NCBI GenBank assembly: GCA_949106495.1
Contig: CARYZD010000007.1
Coordinates: forward strand, 45,591-109,590
Length of the DNA: 64,000 nt
Origin: an uncultured Clostridia bacterium
GTDB taxonomy: Bacteria > Bacillota > Clostridia > TANB77 > CAG-465
Direction: 5' to 3'
This document shows positions 53,897 through 63,944 of this stretch, one piece after another (the stretch's first letter is position 1; each line of letters begins with the position of its first letter). A program made the position numbers and the translations under genes. Below the pieces are notes generated by a model. It worked only from the letters and a program-made list of their open reading frames with translations, searched no databases and was not told the origin of the DNA.

Positions 53897-54631
53897 ATGA
53901 TAAAAAATTGTTTAAAAAAGGTAAATAAAAAAATATTAATTATAACTATTCTTTTACTAATTCTCAACATAGGAGTTATATGTATAAAGGGAAATACAAT
54001 TGAATATACAGAAAATGAAAAAGAACTAATTTCTCTTTATGATGATAAAAAATTACTTGTCCTAACTTTTGATGATGGCCCTAGTAAATATACGCCTTCT
54101 CTTTTGGAATATCTTAAAGAAAAAAATATTCATGCCACTTTCTTTGTCTTGGGCGAACAAGCAAAAAAATATCCTGAAATTATTTCTGAGGAATATAATA
54201 ATGGAAATTTAATTTGTATACATAGTTACACACATAAATTTTTTACTAAAATTCCAAAAGAACAAGTTGTTGAGCAAATTAGTTTAACTAAAGATATAAT
54301 CTTTAACATAACAAATTATCCTCCTTCATATATACGTATTCCTTATGGAATAACAAATGAAAATGTTAATAGTATTTTAAAAGAAGAAAAACTTGAAAAT
54401 GTATTATGGAATGTAGATTCACTTGATTGGAAATATAAAGATAAAAATAATACTGTTGAACATATAAAAAAGAATATACATGGTAATGATATTATCCTAA
54501 TGCATGATATTTTAAAGTCAAGTGTTGATTCTGCAAAAGAAATAATAGATTATTACACAAGTCTTGGATACAAATTTGTTACAGTAGATGAATTTTATCA
54601 TATAAAAAACATAACTAAGTCTAATAAGTAA
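53897..54631 (+). CDS. Membrane-anchored polysaccharide deacetylase (NodB family)
   Basis: 244 residues. Signal anchor at about 13-32 (ILIITILLLILNIGVICI), then a CE4 deacetylase domain: LTFDDGPSKYTPS (catalytic Asp and metal Asp), IHSYTHKF (metal His pair), RIPYGITN (RxPYG) and DIILMHDI. The likely substrate is peptidoglycan or another N-acetylated wall glycan. A TTG at 53885 is in frame, but ATG 53897 follows AGGAAA directly. One of only two intact plus-strand genes; divergent from ruvB and followed by the thermonuclease after 46 bases. Confidence 0.9.
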   Translation: MIKNCLKKVNKKILIITILLLILNIGVICIKGNTIEYTENEKELISLYDDKKLLVLTFDDGPSKYTPSLLEYLKEKNIHATFFVLGEQAKKYPEIISEEYNNGNLICIHSYTHKFFTKIPKEQVVEQISLTKDIIFNITNYPPSYIRIPYGITNENVNSILKEEKLENVLWNVDSLDWKYKDKNNTVEHIKKNIHGNDIILMHDILKSSVDSAKEIIDYYTSLGYKFVTVDEFYHIKNITKSNK

Positions 54632-54677
54632 TTTAAAATTTTAACTATTTATTATATAATACATTTGGTGATAACTA

Positions 54678-55259
54678 ATGAATAAAAAAAATAATACTAT
54701 AATAAAAATTTTATGTTTTATATTTGCAATAATTTGCACTACTACTTTCTCTTTTGTTTTAAAAAATAAATTATATGATAATTTTAACGATAATGTTCAA
54801 AATATATGTCAAGATACAGACACAAATTATAAAAAAATAGAGCTAGCAAAAGCATATGTTACAAAGGTAGTAGATGGCGATACAATTTGGGTAAAAATTG
54901 ATAATGAAGATTTTAAAGTTAGATTTATTGGAATAGATTGTCCAGAATATACAAAAGAAATTGAAACCTATGGCAAAGAAGCAACTGAATTTACAGCTGA
55001 AAAGCTTTTAAATACAACAGTTTATCTTCAAAAAGATATAACAGATAAAGATAAATATGATAGACTTTTAAGATATGTTTGGGTAGAAAATATATCTGAA
55101 CTTACAGATGAAAATATTTCAAATTACTTATTTAACTATACTCTTGTACATGAAGGTCTAGCAGAAAGTATAAAATATAAACCTAATATATCCTTACAAA
55201 ATATTCTTGATAAAGCTCAAAAATATGCACAAGAAAATAAAAAAGGAATGTGGCAATAA
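54678..55259 (+). CDS. Membrane-anchored thermonuclease (SNase family)
   Basis: 193 residues. N-terminal signal anchor (about 9-27), then a staphylococcal-nuclease OB fold: KVVDGDTIWVKI, VRFIGIDCPEYTK, YDRLLRYVWVEN hold the catalytic Arg, Asp and Glu positions. Calcium-dependent endonuclease acting outside the membrane, for DNA uptake or scavenging. GGTGATA precedes the ATG. Cotranscribed with the deacetylase; hairpin terminator follows. Confidence 0.9.
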   Translation: MNKKNNTIIKILCFIFAIICTTTFSFVLKNKLYDNFNDNVQNICQDTDTNYKKIELAKAYVTKVVDGDTIWVKIDNEDFKVRFIGIDCPEYTKEIETYGKEATEFTAEKLLNTTVYLQKDITDKDKYDRLLRYVWVENISELTDENISNYLFNYTLVHEGLAESIKYKPNISLQNILDKAQKYAQENKKGMWQ

Positions 55260-55284
55260 TAACGCTACATTCCTTTTAAATTAT
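55243..55284 (+). terminator. Terminator of the plus-strand deacetylase-nuclease pair
   Basis: AGGAATGTGGC pairs with GCTACATTCCTTTT (one mismatch) with trailing T. Overlaps the nuclease stop and the convergent gene's stop at 55281. Confidence 0.75.
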
Positions 55285-56294
55285 ATCATTTTCTGTATTA
55301 ATTTTCCTTTTCCATTTTTATATTCAAATATTGCATAAGAGCCATTTACTATATACATTTGTGGTGGTATGTGCCCTATGTCTACATTAAATACTATTGG
55401 TACATTAAATTTATCAAGTGCTCTGTGAACAGCCTCTTTAAAAGAAAAGTATTCTTGTTCATTTTGTTGCATAAAAGACCTACCAATTAAGACTCCTTTA
55501 ATATTTTTAAAATATCCCATTTGATCCATATACCAAAGTCTTCTATAAAATTCACATGGATTAAGTTCACAATTATCTAGATGCCAAATAACCCCATCCT
55601 CATCAAATTGTGAAACAAAATTTTTTATGTTATCCATTTTGGTTCCAGCAATCAAATTAAATGTATCAATGCAACCACCTATAATTCTTCCTTCAAATGA
55701 TACTTCTGATTTATCACATTCATAAATATCAGGTTCTGTTAAGTTATATCCTTTCAAATTTCCTTCTTCAAATTCTTCTTTTTGATACTTTTCAAAACTT
55801 TCTTGAATAAATTCTTTATTCTCACTAAACATAAAATCTATAGCATTTTGTATTGACTTATATCTTGGATTCATTGCATATTCACTTATATTTTCCATAT
55901 TAACTGTTGCAATATTAAAATTGGTTGTTATATAAAAATTTAAAAGTGATGGGTCTGAAAAGCCTTGTATCCATTTTGGATTGTTTTTTATAATATCCTT
56001 ATGTTCATTTAAAAATGGTAACATTTCCATTAAGAACTCTCCACCACGAGCTGCAATTATGTATTTAACTTCTGGATTTTTATATAACTCTAAAAGTTCT
56101 TCTGCCCTTGTTTTTGCATTTGAACTTACTATTCCATTTTGTCTTACATTATTTGTTTCAATTACATTTAAACCTAAGCTTTCGATATTTTTTATAGATA
56201 AATCTATTTTATCTTTATTTGCAGGCATTGATACTGCAGTAATTCCTAATGTATCTCCATTTTTAATCTTTTCTGGATATATTATTACTCCCAT
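55281..56294 (-). CDS. S66 family muramoyltetrapeptide L,D-carboxypeptidase
   Basis: 337 residues of the LdcA/MccF family (S66). Serine nucleophile in QGFSDPSLLN near 110, N-terminal IKNGDTLGITAVS, AARGGEF and C-terminal IGHIPPQM with the His of the Ser-Glu-His triad. LdcA trims the terminal D-Ala of cytoplasmic muropeptides; MccF-type members cleave peptide antibiotics, so either role is possible. ATG 56294 is supported by GGAGG; upstream in-frame start at 56312 rejected. Starts two bases after rsmE. Confidence 0.88.
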   Translation of the reverse strand: MGVIIYPEKIKNGDTLGITAVSMPANKDKIDLSIKNIESLGLNVIETNNVRQNGIVSSNAKTRAEELLELYKNPEVKYIIAARGGEFLMEMLPFLNEHKDIIKNNPKWIQGFSDPSLLNFYITTNFNIATVNMENISEYAMNPRYKSIQNAIDFMFSENKEFIQESFEKYQKEEFEEGNLKGYNLTEPDIYECDKSEVSFEGRIIGGCIDTFNLIAGTKMDNIKNFVSQFDEDGVIWHLDNCELNPCEFYRRLWYMDQMGYFKNIKGVLIGRSFMQQNEQEYFSFKEAVHRALDKFNVPIVFNVDIGHIPPQMYIVNGSYAIFEYKNGKGKLIQKMI

Positions 56295-56295
56295 T

Positions 56296-57030
56296 TTATT
56301 CCTCCATTTCATATATAATAATAGATAATAAATTAAGTGCTGCTGTTTCTGCTCTAAGTATTCTTGTTCCTAAACTTACACATGAAACACTTTCTATTTG
56401 TTTTAATTCTTCTGCCTCTTTATTTGTAAATCCACCTTCTGCTCCTATTACCATTCCGATATCTTTTAAATTTCTATCTTTTGCATCTTTTATTTCTTTT
56501 TTTAAAGAATCATTAGAAGCCTCATATGCAAAAAATACCTTTTGAATACCTTCAATTTCATTTTTTAACTCTGAAAAATTAATTGGGTTTAAAACTTCAA
56601 CACTATCTGTTCTACCACACTGCTTACATGCTTCATCTGCAACTTTTTGTAGCTTTTCTTTTCTTTTTATTCTATCTTTTTCATCTAATTTTACTACAAC
56701 ATTACTCGAAAAAAATGGTACTATATTTTTCACTCCAATTTCTACAGCTTTTTGAACAACAAAATCCATTTTATCTGATTTTAAAAATGCCATATAAAGT
56801 GTAATATTATTTTTTGGTACACCAACTATTGGTGCCTCTTTAACAAATTCTAAAATAGCACTATCTCTTCTCATTTCTATAATTTTATATATTGAATCAT
56901 TTAATGTTATTTCATCATTTACATCATGTCTAAGTACTTGTATATGCTTTACTTCACTTCCAGTTATAATATATATATTATCTGATTGTTTTTGTATATT
57001 ATCTTTATCTACAATAAATCTTCTTGCCAA
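56296..57030 (-). CDS. rsmE: 16S rRNA (uracil1498-N3)-methyltransferase RsmE
   Basis: 244 residues. N-terminal PUA-like domain, then SPOUT knot: MGIVIGAEGGFTNKEAEEL-type motif (IGAEGGFTNKE), SLGTRILRAETAAL. The start codon is TTG at 57030 behind GGAGGTAAA, giving the conserved ARRFIVDKDN. First gene of the rsmE-LD-carboxypeptidase pair. Confidence 0.94.
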   Translation of the reverse strand: MARRFIVDKDNIQKQSDNIYIITGSEVKHIQVLRHDVNDEITLNDSIYKIIEMRRDSAILEFVKEAPIVGVPKNNITLYMAFLKSDKMDFVVQKAVEIGVKNIVPFFSSNVVVKLDEKDRIKRKEKLQKVADEACKQCGRTDSVEVLNPINFSELKNEIEGIQKVFFAYEASNDSLKKEIKDAKDRNLKDIGMVIGAEGGFTNKEAEELKQIESVSCVSLGTRILRAETAALNLLSIIIYEMEE

Positions 57031-57093
57031 TGTTATTTACCTCCAATAATATTTAAATTATATAATTATAATTTAACATTGTCAAATAGAATA

Positions 57094-57118
57094 AAGGACA
57101 TCAAATGATGTCCTTTAA
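57094..57118 (-). terminator. Terminator of ppaC
   Basis: AAAGGACATCA pairs with TGATGTCCTTT, then ATTC on the minus strand. Just past the stop at 57122. Confidence 0.75.
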
Positions 57119-57121
57119 ATT

Positions 57122-58042
57122 TTATGCATTTTCTTGTAATACTGGAAGTATTTGTTTCTTTCTTGATACTACTCCAGGTAAAAATGCTGTATTGTCTTCA
57201 AGTTTTGTATTAAATCCTTTTTCAAATATTGTAGTTTCTTTTCCTAAAACTATTGCTTGTGAATTACTGTTTATTATATCTGTGATTGCAAATACAAATA
57301 AGTCTAAATTATTTTCTTCGATATCTTTTGAAATTGCAGCTTCAAATTCAGATTTTCTTTTCATCATTTCTGAAATATCTGCAGTATTTACTTGTGCAAC
57401 TTTTGCTTTTTTATCTTTTAATTCACATTTTTTACAATCAAGACCTATTAGTTCTTCTGCAGAATAATCACTTAAATCTGTACCTGCTTTTAGCATTTCA
57501 AGTCCATATTCTTCATAATTTACTTCTGCTATTTTTGCAAGTTCTTCAACTGCTTTTTCATCTTCTACAGTCTTTGTTGGAGATTTTAAAAGTAAAGTAT
57601 CTGAAATTATAGCACTAAGCATAATTCCTGCTATCTTTTTATCTATTTCAAATCCATATTCTTTATACATTTTTAAAAGAATTGTATTTGTACAACCAAC
57701 AGGTTCTGCTCTATAATATAGAGGTTCTGCTGTTAAAAAATCACAAATTCTGTGATGGTCTACTACCATTCTAATTTTAGCATTTTCAATTCCATCTGCA
57801 CTTTGTGAGAACTCATTGTGGTCTACTAATATAACTTCTTGACCTTCTTCTACTTTTTCTATTAATTCTGGAGCCTCAAATTCAAAATAATTTAAAGCAA
57901 ATTTTGTTTCCTTATTTGGTTCTCCAAGTCTTACTGCTTTTACATTTTTTCCTAATTTCTTTTGAAAATCTGCCATTACTATACTAGAGCAGATTGTATC
58001 TGTATCTGGACTCTTATGTCCAAAAACTAACATTTCTTCCAT
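57122..58042 (-). CDS. ppaC: Manganese-dependent inorganic pyrophosphatase (family II)
   Basis: 306 residues. DHH-family PPase that pulls biosynthetic reactions forward. GHKSPDTDTICSS, VDHNEFSQS, VVDHHRICDF metal ligands and the C-terminal GVVSRKKQILP substrate motif. No CBS insertion. GGGAG precedes the ATG. Follows der by 20 bases, same direction. Confidence 0.96.
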   Translation of the reverse strand: MEEMLVFGHKSPDTDTICSSIVMADFQKKLGKNVKAVRLGEPNKETKFALNYFEFEAPELIEKVEEGQEVILVDHNEFSQSADGIENAKIRMVVDHHRICDFLTAEPLYYRAEPVGCTNTILLKMYKEYGFEIDKKIAGIMLSAIISDTLLLKSPTKTVEDEKAVEELAKIAEVNYEEYGLEMLKAGTDLSDYSAEELIGLDCKKCELKDKKAKVAQVNTADISEMMKRKSEFEAAISKDIEENNLDLFVFAITDIINSNSQAIVLGKETTIFEKGFNTKLEDNTAFLPGVVSRKKQILPVLQENA

Positions 58043-58062
58043 AATATATCTCCCTTTCTAAA

Positions 58063-59391
58063 TTACTCTTCACCCTTTTTTCTCTCACGTATTATCATAT
58101 GAATTGGTGTTCCTTTAAAACCAAATTGTTTTCTCAAATGATTTTCTATATATCTTACATATGAAAAATGCATTAATTCTTTTGAATTAACAAATATAAC
58201 AAATGTTGGTGGTCTTGTAGAAACCTGAGTCATATAATATACTTTAAGTCTCTTACCTTTATCTGAAGGTGGTTGAGTTATAGTTGTAGCATCTGCAAGT
58301 ACATCATTTAATAATCCTGTAGGTATTCTTTGACTATTTTGCTTATCTACTTCATTTATCATATCAAAAAGTTTATCTACCCTTTGACCTGTAACAGTAG
58401 AAATAAATATAATTGGTGCATATGACAAATATGCTAGCTTATCATATACTTGTTTTTTATATTTTTCCATAGTGTTAGTTTCTTTTTCAACTAAATCCCA
58501 TTTATTTATAACTATTATTACACCTTTACCGCCCTCATGAGCAAGTCCTGCAATTTTTTCATCTTGTTCTGTAACACCTTCTGTTGCATCTATCATAATT
58601 AAGCATACATTTGCTTTTTCAATTGCACTTTTAGCTTTAAGAACAGAATACTTTTCAAGTTTATCATATACTTTATTTTTTCTTCTAATACCTGCTGTAT
58701 CAACAAATACATATTTTCCATGACTATTTTCAAAATATGTATCTATAGCATCTCTTGTTGTTCCTGCAATATCTGAAACAATTACTCTATCTTCTCCAAG
58801 TATTTTATTTATTAAAGAAGATTTTCCAGCATTAGGTTTTCCTATTACTGCAACTCTTATTGTTTCATCATCTTCAACTTCTGTTTCTATATTATCAAAC
58901 TTATCATAAATAGAATCTAATAGCTCACCTATACCAAGTTTTTTACCAGCAGATATTGGTAAAGGATCTCCAAGTCCTAAATTATAAAATTCATATAATT
59001 CATCTGGTGGATTACCTACTCTATCACATTTATTGCAAACAAGAATTACTGGTTTTTTAGTTTTTCTAAGCATTTGTGCAACTTCCTCGTCTGACACTGT
59101 AACACCAGCTTTTACATCAGTAATAAACACTATTACATCTGCAATATCCATAGCAAGTTCTGCTTGTCTTCTCATCTGTTTTAAAATTATATCATCAGAC
59201 TCTGGCTCAATACCACCAGTATCAATTACTTGAAATGTAGTTCCACGCCACCCACAATCTGCATATATTCTATCTCTTGTAACACCTGGAATATCTTTTA
59301 TTATAGCAATTTTTTCTCCTGCAAAAACATTGAACAATGTTGATTTTCCAACATTTGGTCTACCAACAATTGCAACTACTTTTTTTGACAT
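58063..59391 (-). CDS. der: Ribosome assembly GTPase Der (EngA)
   Basis: 442 residues. Tandem GTPase domains: GRPNVGKSTLFN, DTGGIEP, NKCD, then GKPNAGKSSLIN, DTAGIRRK, NKWD; KH-like C-terminal domain with FVIFVNSKELMHFSYVRYIENHLRKQFGFKGTPI. Acts on 50S assembly. GGAGG precedes the ATG. Confidence 0.98.
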   Translation of the reverse strand: MSKKVVAIVGRPNVGKSTLFNVFAGEKIAIIKDIPGVTRDRIYADCGWRGTTFQVIDTGGIEPESDDIILKQMRRQAELAMDIADVIVFITDVKAGVTVSDEEVAQMLRKTKKPVILVCNKCDRVGNPPDELYEFYNLGLGDPLPISAGKKLGIGELLDSIYDKFDNIETEVEDDETIRVAVIGKPNAGKSSLINKILGEDRVIVSDIAGTTRDAIDTYFENSHGKYVFVDTAGIRRKNKVYDKLEKYSVLKAKSAIEKANVCLIMIDATEGVTEQDEKIAGLAHEGGKGVIIVINKWDLVEKETNTMEKYKKQVYDKLAYLSYAPIIFISTVTGQRVDKLFDMINEVDKQNSQRIPTGLLNDVLADATTITQPPSDKGKRLKVYYMTQVSTRPPTFVIFVNSKELMHFSYVRYIENHLRKQFGFKGTPIHMIIRERKKGEE

Positions 59392-59465
59392 CTTTTTCCC
59401 TCCTTCTCTAAAAAGTAAATATTAACGTATATATTTTACCATTTTTATAACAAAAAGTCAAAGAA

Positions 59466-59486
59466 AAGTAGCTAAATAGCTACTTT
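59466..59486 (-). terminator. Terminator of the MucBP surface protein gene
   Basis: AAAGTAGCTA pairs with TAGCTACTTT on the minus strand, then TCTTTG. Seventeen bases past the stop at 59503. Confidence 0.7.
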
Positions 59487-59502
59487 ATCTTTATAAGTTA
59501 TA

Positions 59503-62500
59503 TTATTTTTCTAATTTTAATTTTCTTAAAATAATACCACCAAATATTATAAATAAAATAATATATAATGTTATATTAATATCCCCTGTATTTGGTAAAT
59601 CAAATATATTTTCAGAAAGTTTTCTATATTTAGCTTCAAATACTTGCTCTCCGTTTGTAAATTTAGATTTTATTACTTTTTGTACTAATAATTCATATCC
59701 ATCAATTTCTGGTAATTCCATGTAGAAATTTTTACCAACTTCACCTTCTTCAATATAATCTTCTTTTATTATATTTCCTTCATCATCTACATATTTTACT
59801 ACTATTGTCCCTTGTTCTATTGGTTTTACTTGACTTTTTTCTACAATAACTTTTATTACTATTGAATCATCAGTATAAGTTCCTGTTGTGTTGTCTGGTT
59901 TTTCCACAATTTCATATCCTGGTATGTCTTTTATAGTTACACTATACTTATCTCCAACTTTTCCTGTAATTTCTTGTCTTAATACTTCATTACCTTCAGT
60001 ATCTTCATAAATGACTATTACTTTACTTGTATTTCTTTCATAATAATAGATTACTTCTTGTTGTCCTTCTGGTAATGTTCCAATTTCATTTCCAACTACT
60101 TTAACTAATTTATAATTTGCAAATGATTTTTTATCTGTTTTGTAATTTTCTCCTGTTCTACCATCTATTATATAACTATCTAAAACTTTATTTGTTTCTC
60201 TATCAATATATTTTACTAGTACTTTTCCTTCTCTTATCTTTTGTACTTTTATTTTTACTTCTATTACTCCATCCTTATATGTTCCTTCTACATTTTCTGG
60301 TACTTCTACAATTTCATATCCTGGAATATCTTTTACTGTTACAGTATATTCATCTCCAACTTTTCCATTTTTTTCTTCTTTTAATACTTCTTTTCCATTT
60401 TCATCTTCATATGTAACTACTACTTTTCCAACTTTCTTTTCATAGTAATATATTACATCTTTAGGTTCAGTTGTTAAAGTTCCTGCAGTCTCTCCAACAA
60501 CTTCAACAAAGTTATAATTATCAAAAGATTTTTGTTCAGTTGTATATGATTTACCTAACTCACCTTTTATCTCACATCTATCCAATAATATATTAGATTC
60601 TTTATCTACATATAAAACAGTTACTTTTCCTGAAATCATTTTATACTCATAAATTACTGGTAAAGAATCTCTATAAAATATTCCATTTTTATTGTCTGGT
60701 ATTTTTACAACTTCATAACCATCTACCTCTCTTGGAATTGTTTCATATGTTCCTTCTTCAAGTCCACTAACTTCTGTTATATAAATTTGCTCTCCTGTTT
60801 CTTGATTTATTCCTATTACATCTATTGCAATTGCTTTTCTATAATAAAATACTACTTCTTTAGCTTCAACTCCTAATATAACATCTTCGTAATCTGGTCT
60901 TTGTTCTAAAACATATCCTAAGAAAGTCTTTTCATCTAAACTTACAGTATCATTTTCGTTTCCTGTATATATTTCTTGATCTATCATCTCTCCTGATATT
61001 ATATCTACATACTTAACTACTAATCCACCAGATATTCTTTTATAATAAAATGATTTTGTAACATTCTCTCTTCCCATTACGCCTGTTGTTGGATTAGGAC
61101 TTTGTATTAATATATATCCTTCAAGATTTTGAGCATAGGCTTCATATTGTTCTCCCTCTTTATATGCTCTTACTATATCATCTGTTATTTTTTGATTTGT
61201 ATTTGCATCTATATGCTCAGTTACTAAATTTGATAATTTTTTATATTTATATGTTACCTCTGTTGGACCATATTGCATTTTACCTGTTGTTGCTCCACTT
61301 ACTTCTACAAATACATAACCATCTATATCTTTTTTTACTGTAGTATAATCATCATTTTGTAGTCCTGGCATAACTTCTTGTGTAGCTATAACATTATTTG
61401 TTATCATATCTATATAATTTACAGTAACTGATGTATTTTTCTTATAGTAATATGTTACAGTTATGTCACTTCTTTCTACTGTTCCTGTTACATTTCCTTC
61501 TACTCTTGTAAATGTATATCCTTCTATATTTTGTTTTATAGTTGAATATGCATCTCCTTCTTTATATTTTCTTGTATCTTGTGCTGATAATACATAGCCA
61601 TTATTTTCATTTACATATCTTGTTGTAACATATGAAGTTTTTCTATATTCATATGTTACAGTTATTTTATCTATAGTAAACATTCCATAATAGTTTGAAG
61701 GTGTCAATACTAACTCATATCCATCTATTTGTTTTGCAACTGTTTGATAAGATTGACCTACATTTCCTTTAAGTTTTGTTGTAGCAGCGATTTCTTCTCC
61801 TGTTACTTGGTCTATATATCTTACATCTACACCATCTGATACTATTACTACTGGAACTTCAATATCATTTTCATTACCAGCTACATCTACCACTTTAAAT
61901 GTATATGTTCCTGGTATGGTTACTACATATGTGGTTGTTGCATTTGTTACTTCTGTTCCATCTGGTTTCACTATTTTTGCTACACCTGATGCATCATCTG
62001 TAGCATTTAATGTAATTGTTGCTCCTCTTACTTCAGGAGTAGGTTGTTCAACACTTGAAGTTCCTTGTGGTTTTACTTTATCTATATTTGTAATTGTAAT
62101 ACTTTTTGTTGTAGTTGCACCACTATTATCTGTTACACTAAATTCGTATGTACCATTTCTTTCTACTTCATAAGTCGCATTATCTCCTGTTACAACTGTA
62201 TTATCTGGTAATTTTACACTTACTACTCTACCATCACTATCTGATGATGTAGCACTAATTATTACATTACCATTCGTCCATCTAGTTATATCTTGACTTA
62301 AACTAAGCTCTGGCGCAATATTTTCATGTAATAATACATGTAATGTTTCTCCAACATTTCCTGCACCATCTATTGCCTTTATATGTAAATATGTATTAGG
62401 TCCATCTCCTAATGTATAATTTATGCTTGTAGATGTTGTATCTATTGTATTATCTACAGTTGTATTTGAATTTGTATCTATTACATAGCTATATCCTGCT

Positions 62501-63744
62501 ACACCTGATGTATTAGTCTGTGTAACTGTATTAGATGAAGTAATTTCATCTGTTGCTAAATCTTCTGCCCTTACATAGTATTTATATGTTGTTCCATTAT
62601 CTGTTGCAGAAAATGTTACTGTTCCATTAATGTAATTTAATGTATTATTTCCAAACACTGGTTTATTAGGAACATTTATATCTTTAGCATTAGGGTCAGT
62701 TGCATTTTTATTTGCATCTGTATTTCCTAAATAAAATAATAAATTTGCCCATATTTTTTGTTCATCTGCTGTAGCATTACAATTAGAATGTCCTGTCTGT
62801 ATCATTGCAGTATGATTGCTTATTGTTAAGTAATAATTAAATTCACCTTGTCCATTTTGGTCTGTTACATGTGGTGTTCCACTAACAAAAGATAATGGTA
62901 CACTACCATATGTAACTTGTCCTGTAGTATGGCATGCAGGAACTGTTAAAACTGTTCCATCTACTCCAATATTCCATGGATAAGTTGTAAATATTGAATT
63001 ACCATTTATTCTTACTTGTGTAGTTTGTCCAACTGTACTATTACCAAATGAAGCAGATGATGTTGGTGTTACTCCATCATGTGTTGTTACTTTTATATTA
63101 AAATATCCTCTTAATGAGTTAATATTTGGATTTATATTTGCTCCATTAATAGTATCATGTCCCATTACAAAGCTGTTTCCTTCAGCTAAATATTGTCTTA
63201 AAACATTTGTTGCATTATCGTTTGTATCTTGATTTAAATTTGTATCCCATGTTCCTATTACTACAACATCATAATTATATTTTCCATTTACTTTTTTTAA
63301 ATATCCAGATGGATTACCATTAAATGCTCCAACAGAGACAGGAGTTACATCTATTACTCCTCTTCCATATCCTTTGGAACTATTACCATTAGGCTGCTCC
63401 ATCCATTGTTTTAAAGATGCTGCTTTATCTGTTGTAATATATTGTCCACTATATGTAGTAAAACTAATATTTTGTCCACTTGAAGGATAAATATTTAAAA
63501 CTTTTACTTTTGAATTTTCTGCATTTGAAATATCTTCATATGCTCCATCATTTGTACTTCTATATACATTATATCCATAAGCCTTATATGTATCACTGTT
63601 AGTCCATGAAAGATTAACAGTATTTCCACTTTGGCTACTTGTTAGGTTTATACTTGGTGCAGCTAAAATTACAGTTGCTGAAACTGCAATCATAATTACA
63701 CTAAATATGATTCCTATTCTTGTTATAATCTTCTTTTTATTCAT
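59503..63744 (-). CDS. Giant LPNTG-anchored protein with eleven MucBP-like repeats
   Basis: 1413 residues. Signal peptide 1-29 (VIMIAVSATVILAA). A fibronectin III-like domain (about 30-75) is followed by a 300-residue globular region starting VKVLNIYPSSGQN with IGTWDTN, MGHDTINGANIN and IQTGHSNCNATADEQKIWANLLFYLGNT, resembling the DUF5057 proteins of Gram-positive surfaces. Two Ig-like/Big_3 domains follow, then from about residue 638 eleven repeats of about 65 residues (VDVRYIDQVTGEEI type) ending in YEYRK or YYYEK, the MucBP fold of mucin-binding proteins. The C-terminus is FDLPNTGD, membrane helix, RKLKLEK: a canonical sortase signal. TAGGTGAG precedes ATG 63744; the frame to 63762 is rejected. 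Confidence 0.92.
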   Translation of the reverse strand: MNKKKIITRIGIIFSVIMIAVSATVILAAPSINLTSSQSGNTVNLSWTNSDTYKAYGYNVYRSTNDGAYEDISNAENSKVKVLNIYPSSGQNISFTTYSGQYITTDKAASLKQWMEQPNGNSSKGYGRGVIDVTPVSVGAFNGNPSGYLKKVNGKYNYDVVVIGTWDTNLNQDTNDNATNVLRQYLAEGNSFVMGHDTINGANINPNINSLRGYFNIKVTTHDGVTPTSSASFGNSTVGQTTQVRINGNSIFTTYPWNIGVDGTVLTVPACHTTGQVTYGSVPLSFVSGTPHVTDQNGQGEFNYYLTISNHTAMIQTGHSNCNATADEQKIWANLLFYLGNTDANKNATDPNAKDINVPNKPVFGNNTLNYINGTVTFSATDNGTTYKYYVRAEDLATDEITSSNTVTQTNTSGVAGYSYVIDTNSNTTVDNTIDTTSTSINYTLGDGPNTYLHIKAIDGAGNVGETLHVLLHENIAPELSLSQDITRWTNGNVIISATSSDSDGRVVSVKLPDNTVVTGDNATYEVERNGTYEFSVTDNSGATTTKSITITNIDKVKPQGTSSVEQPTPEVRGATITLNATDDASGVAKIVKPDGTEVTNATTTYVVTIPGTYTFKVVDVAGNENDIEVPVVIVSDGVDVRYIDQVTGEEIAATTKLKGNVGQSYQTVAKQIDGYELVLTPSNYYGMFTIDKITVTYEYRKTSYVTTRYVNENNGYVLSAQDTRKYKEGDAYSTIKQNIEGYTFTRVEGNVTGTVERSDITVTYYYKKNTSVTVNYIDMITNNVIATQEVMPGLQNDDYTTVKKDIDGYVFVEVSGATTGKMQYGPTEVTYKYKKLSNLVTEHIDANTNQKITDDIVRAYKEGEQYEAYAQNLEGYILIQSPNPTTGVMGRENVTKSFYYKRISGGLVVKYVDIISGEMIDQEIYTGNENDTVSLDEKTFLGYVLEQRPDYEDVILGVEAKEVVFYYRKAIAIDVIGINQETGEQIYITEVSGLEEGTYETIPREVDGYEVVKIPDNKNGIFYRDSLPVIYEYKMISGKVTVLYVDKESNILLDRCEIKGELGKSYTTEQKSFDNYNFVEVVGETAGTLTTEPKDVIYYYEKKVGKVVVTYEDENGKEVLKEEKNGKVGDEYTVTVKDIPGYEIVEVPENVEGTYKDGVIEVKIKVQKIREGKVLVKYIDRETNKVLDSYIIDGRTGENYKTDKKSFANYKLVKVVGNEIGTLPEGQQEVIYYYERNTSKVIVIYEDTEGNEVLRQEITGKVGDKYSVTIKDIPGYEIVEKPDNTTGTYTDDSIVIKVIVEKSQVKPIEQGTIVVKYVDDEGNIIKEDYIEEGEVGKNFYMELPEIDGYELLVQKVIKSKFTNGEQVFEAKYRKLSENIFDLPNTGDINITLYIILFIIFGGIILRKLKLEK

Positions 63745-63873
63745 AATAATCTCACCTAACATTAATTTTACACTAAAAGTAATCTTTTTTGGTGTTTTAT
63801 GTTGTAATTTATATTTTTCTTCAATATATATTACATTAATATTTAAATTTTATTTCTAACAAATAACAAAAAT

Positions 63874-63901
63874 AAAATAGCATGTAAAAACATGCTATTT
63901 T
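63874..63901 (-). terminator. Terminator of a gene beyond the right edge
   Basis: AAAATAGCATG pairs with CATGCTATTTT; on the minus strand TTATTTTTG follows. Probably ends a minus-strand transcript from outside the window. Confidence 0.7.
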
Positions 63902-63916
63902 ATTCAGAGTGTTGAC

Positions 63917-63944
63917 AAACCCAGTAATATTTTTTACTGGGTTT
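63917..63944. repeat. Second hairpin at the right edge
   Basis: AAACCCAGTAA pairs with TTACTGGGTTT, perfect 11-base arms around six bases. Orientation unclear; sits 15 bases from the previous hairpin. No ORF seen from 63945 to the end. Confidence 0.6.

Noticed and set aside
60117..60416. Plus-strand 99-codon frame, nearly all Leu/Tyr/Phe
   Set aside because: Antisense of the MucBP repeats; composition is an artefact of A-rich codons on the coding strand, and there is no ribosome site.
59600..61850. MucBP repeats as a DNA tandem repeat or CRISPR-like array
   Set aside because: Periodicity is in the protein (about 65 residues) with diverged DNA; no short identical repeats or spacers anywhere in the window.
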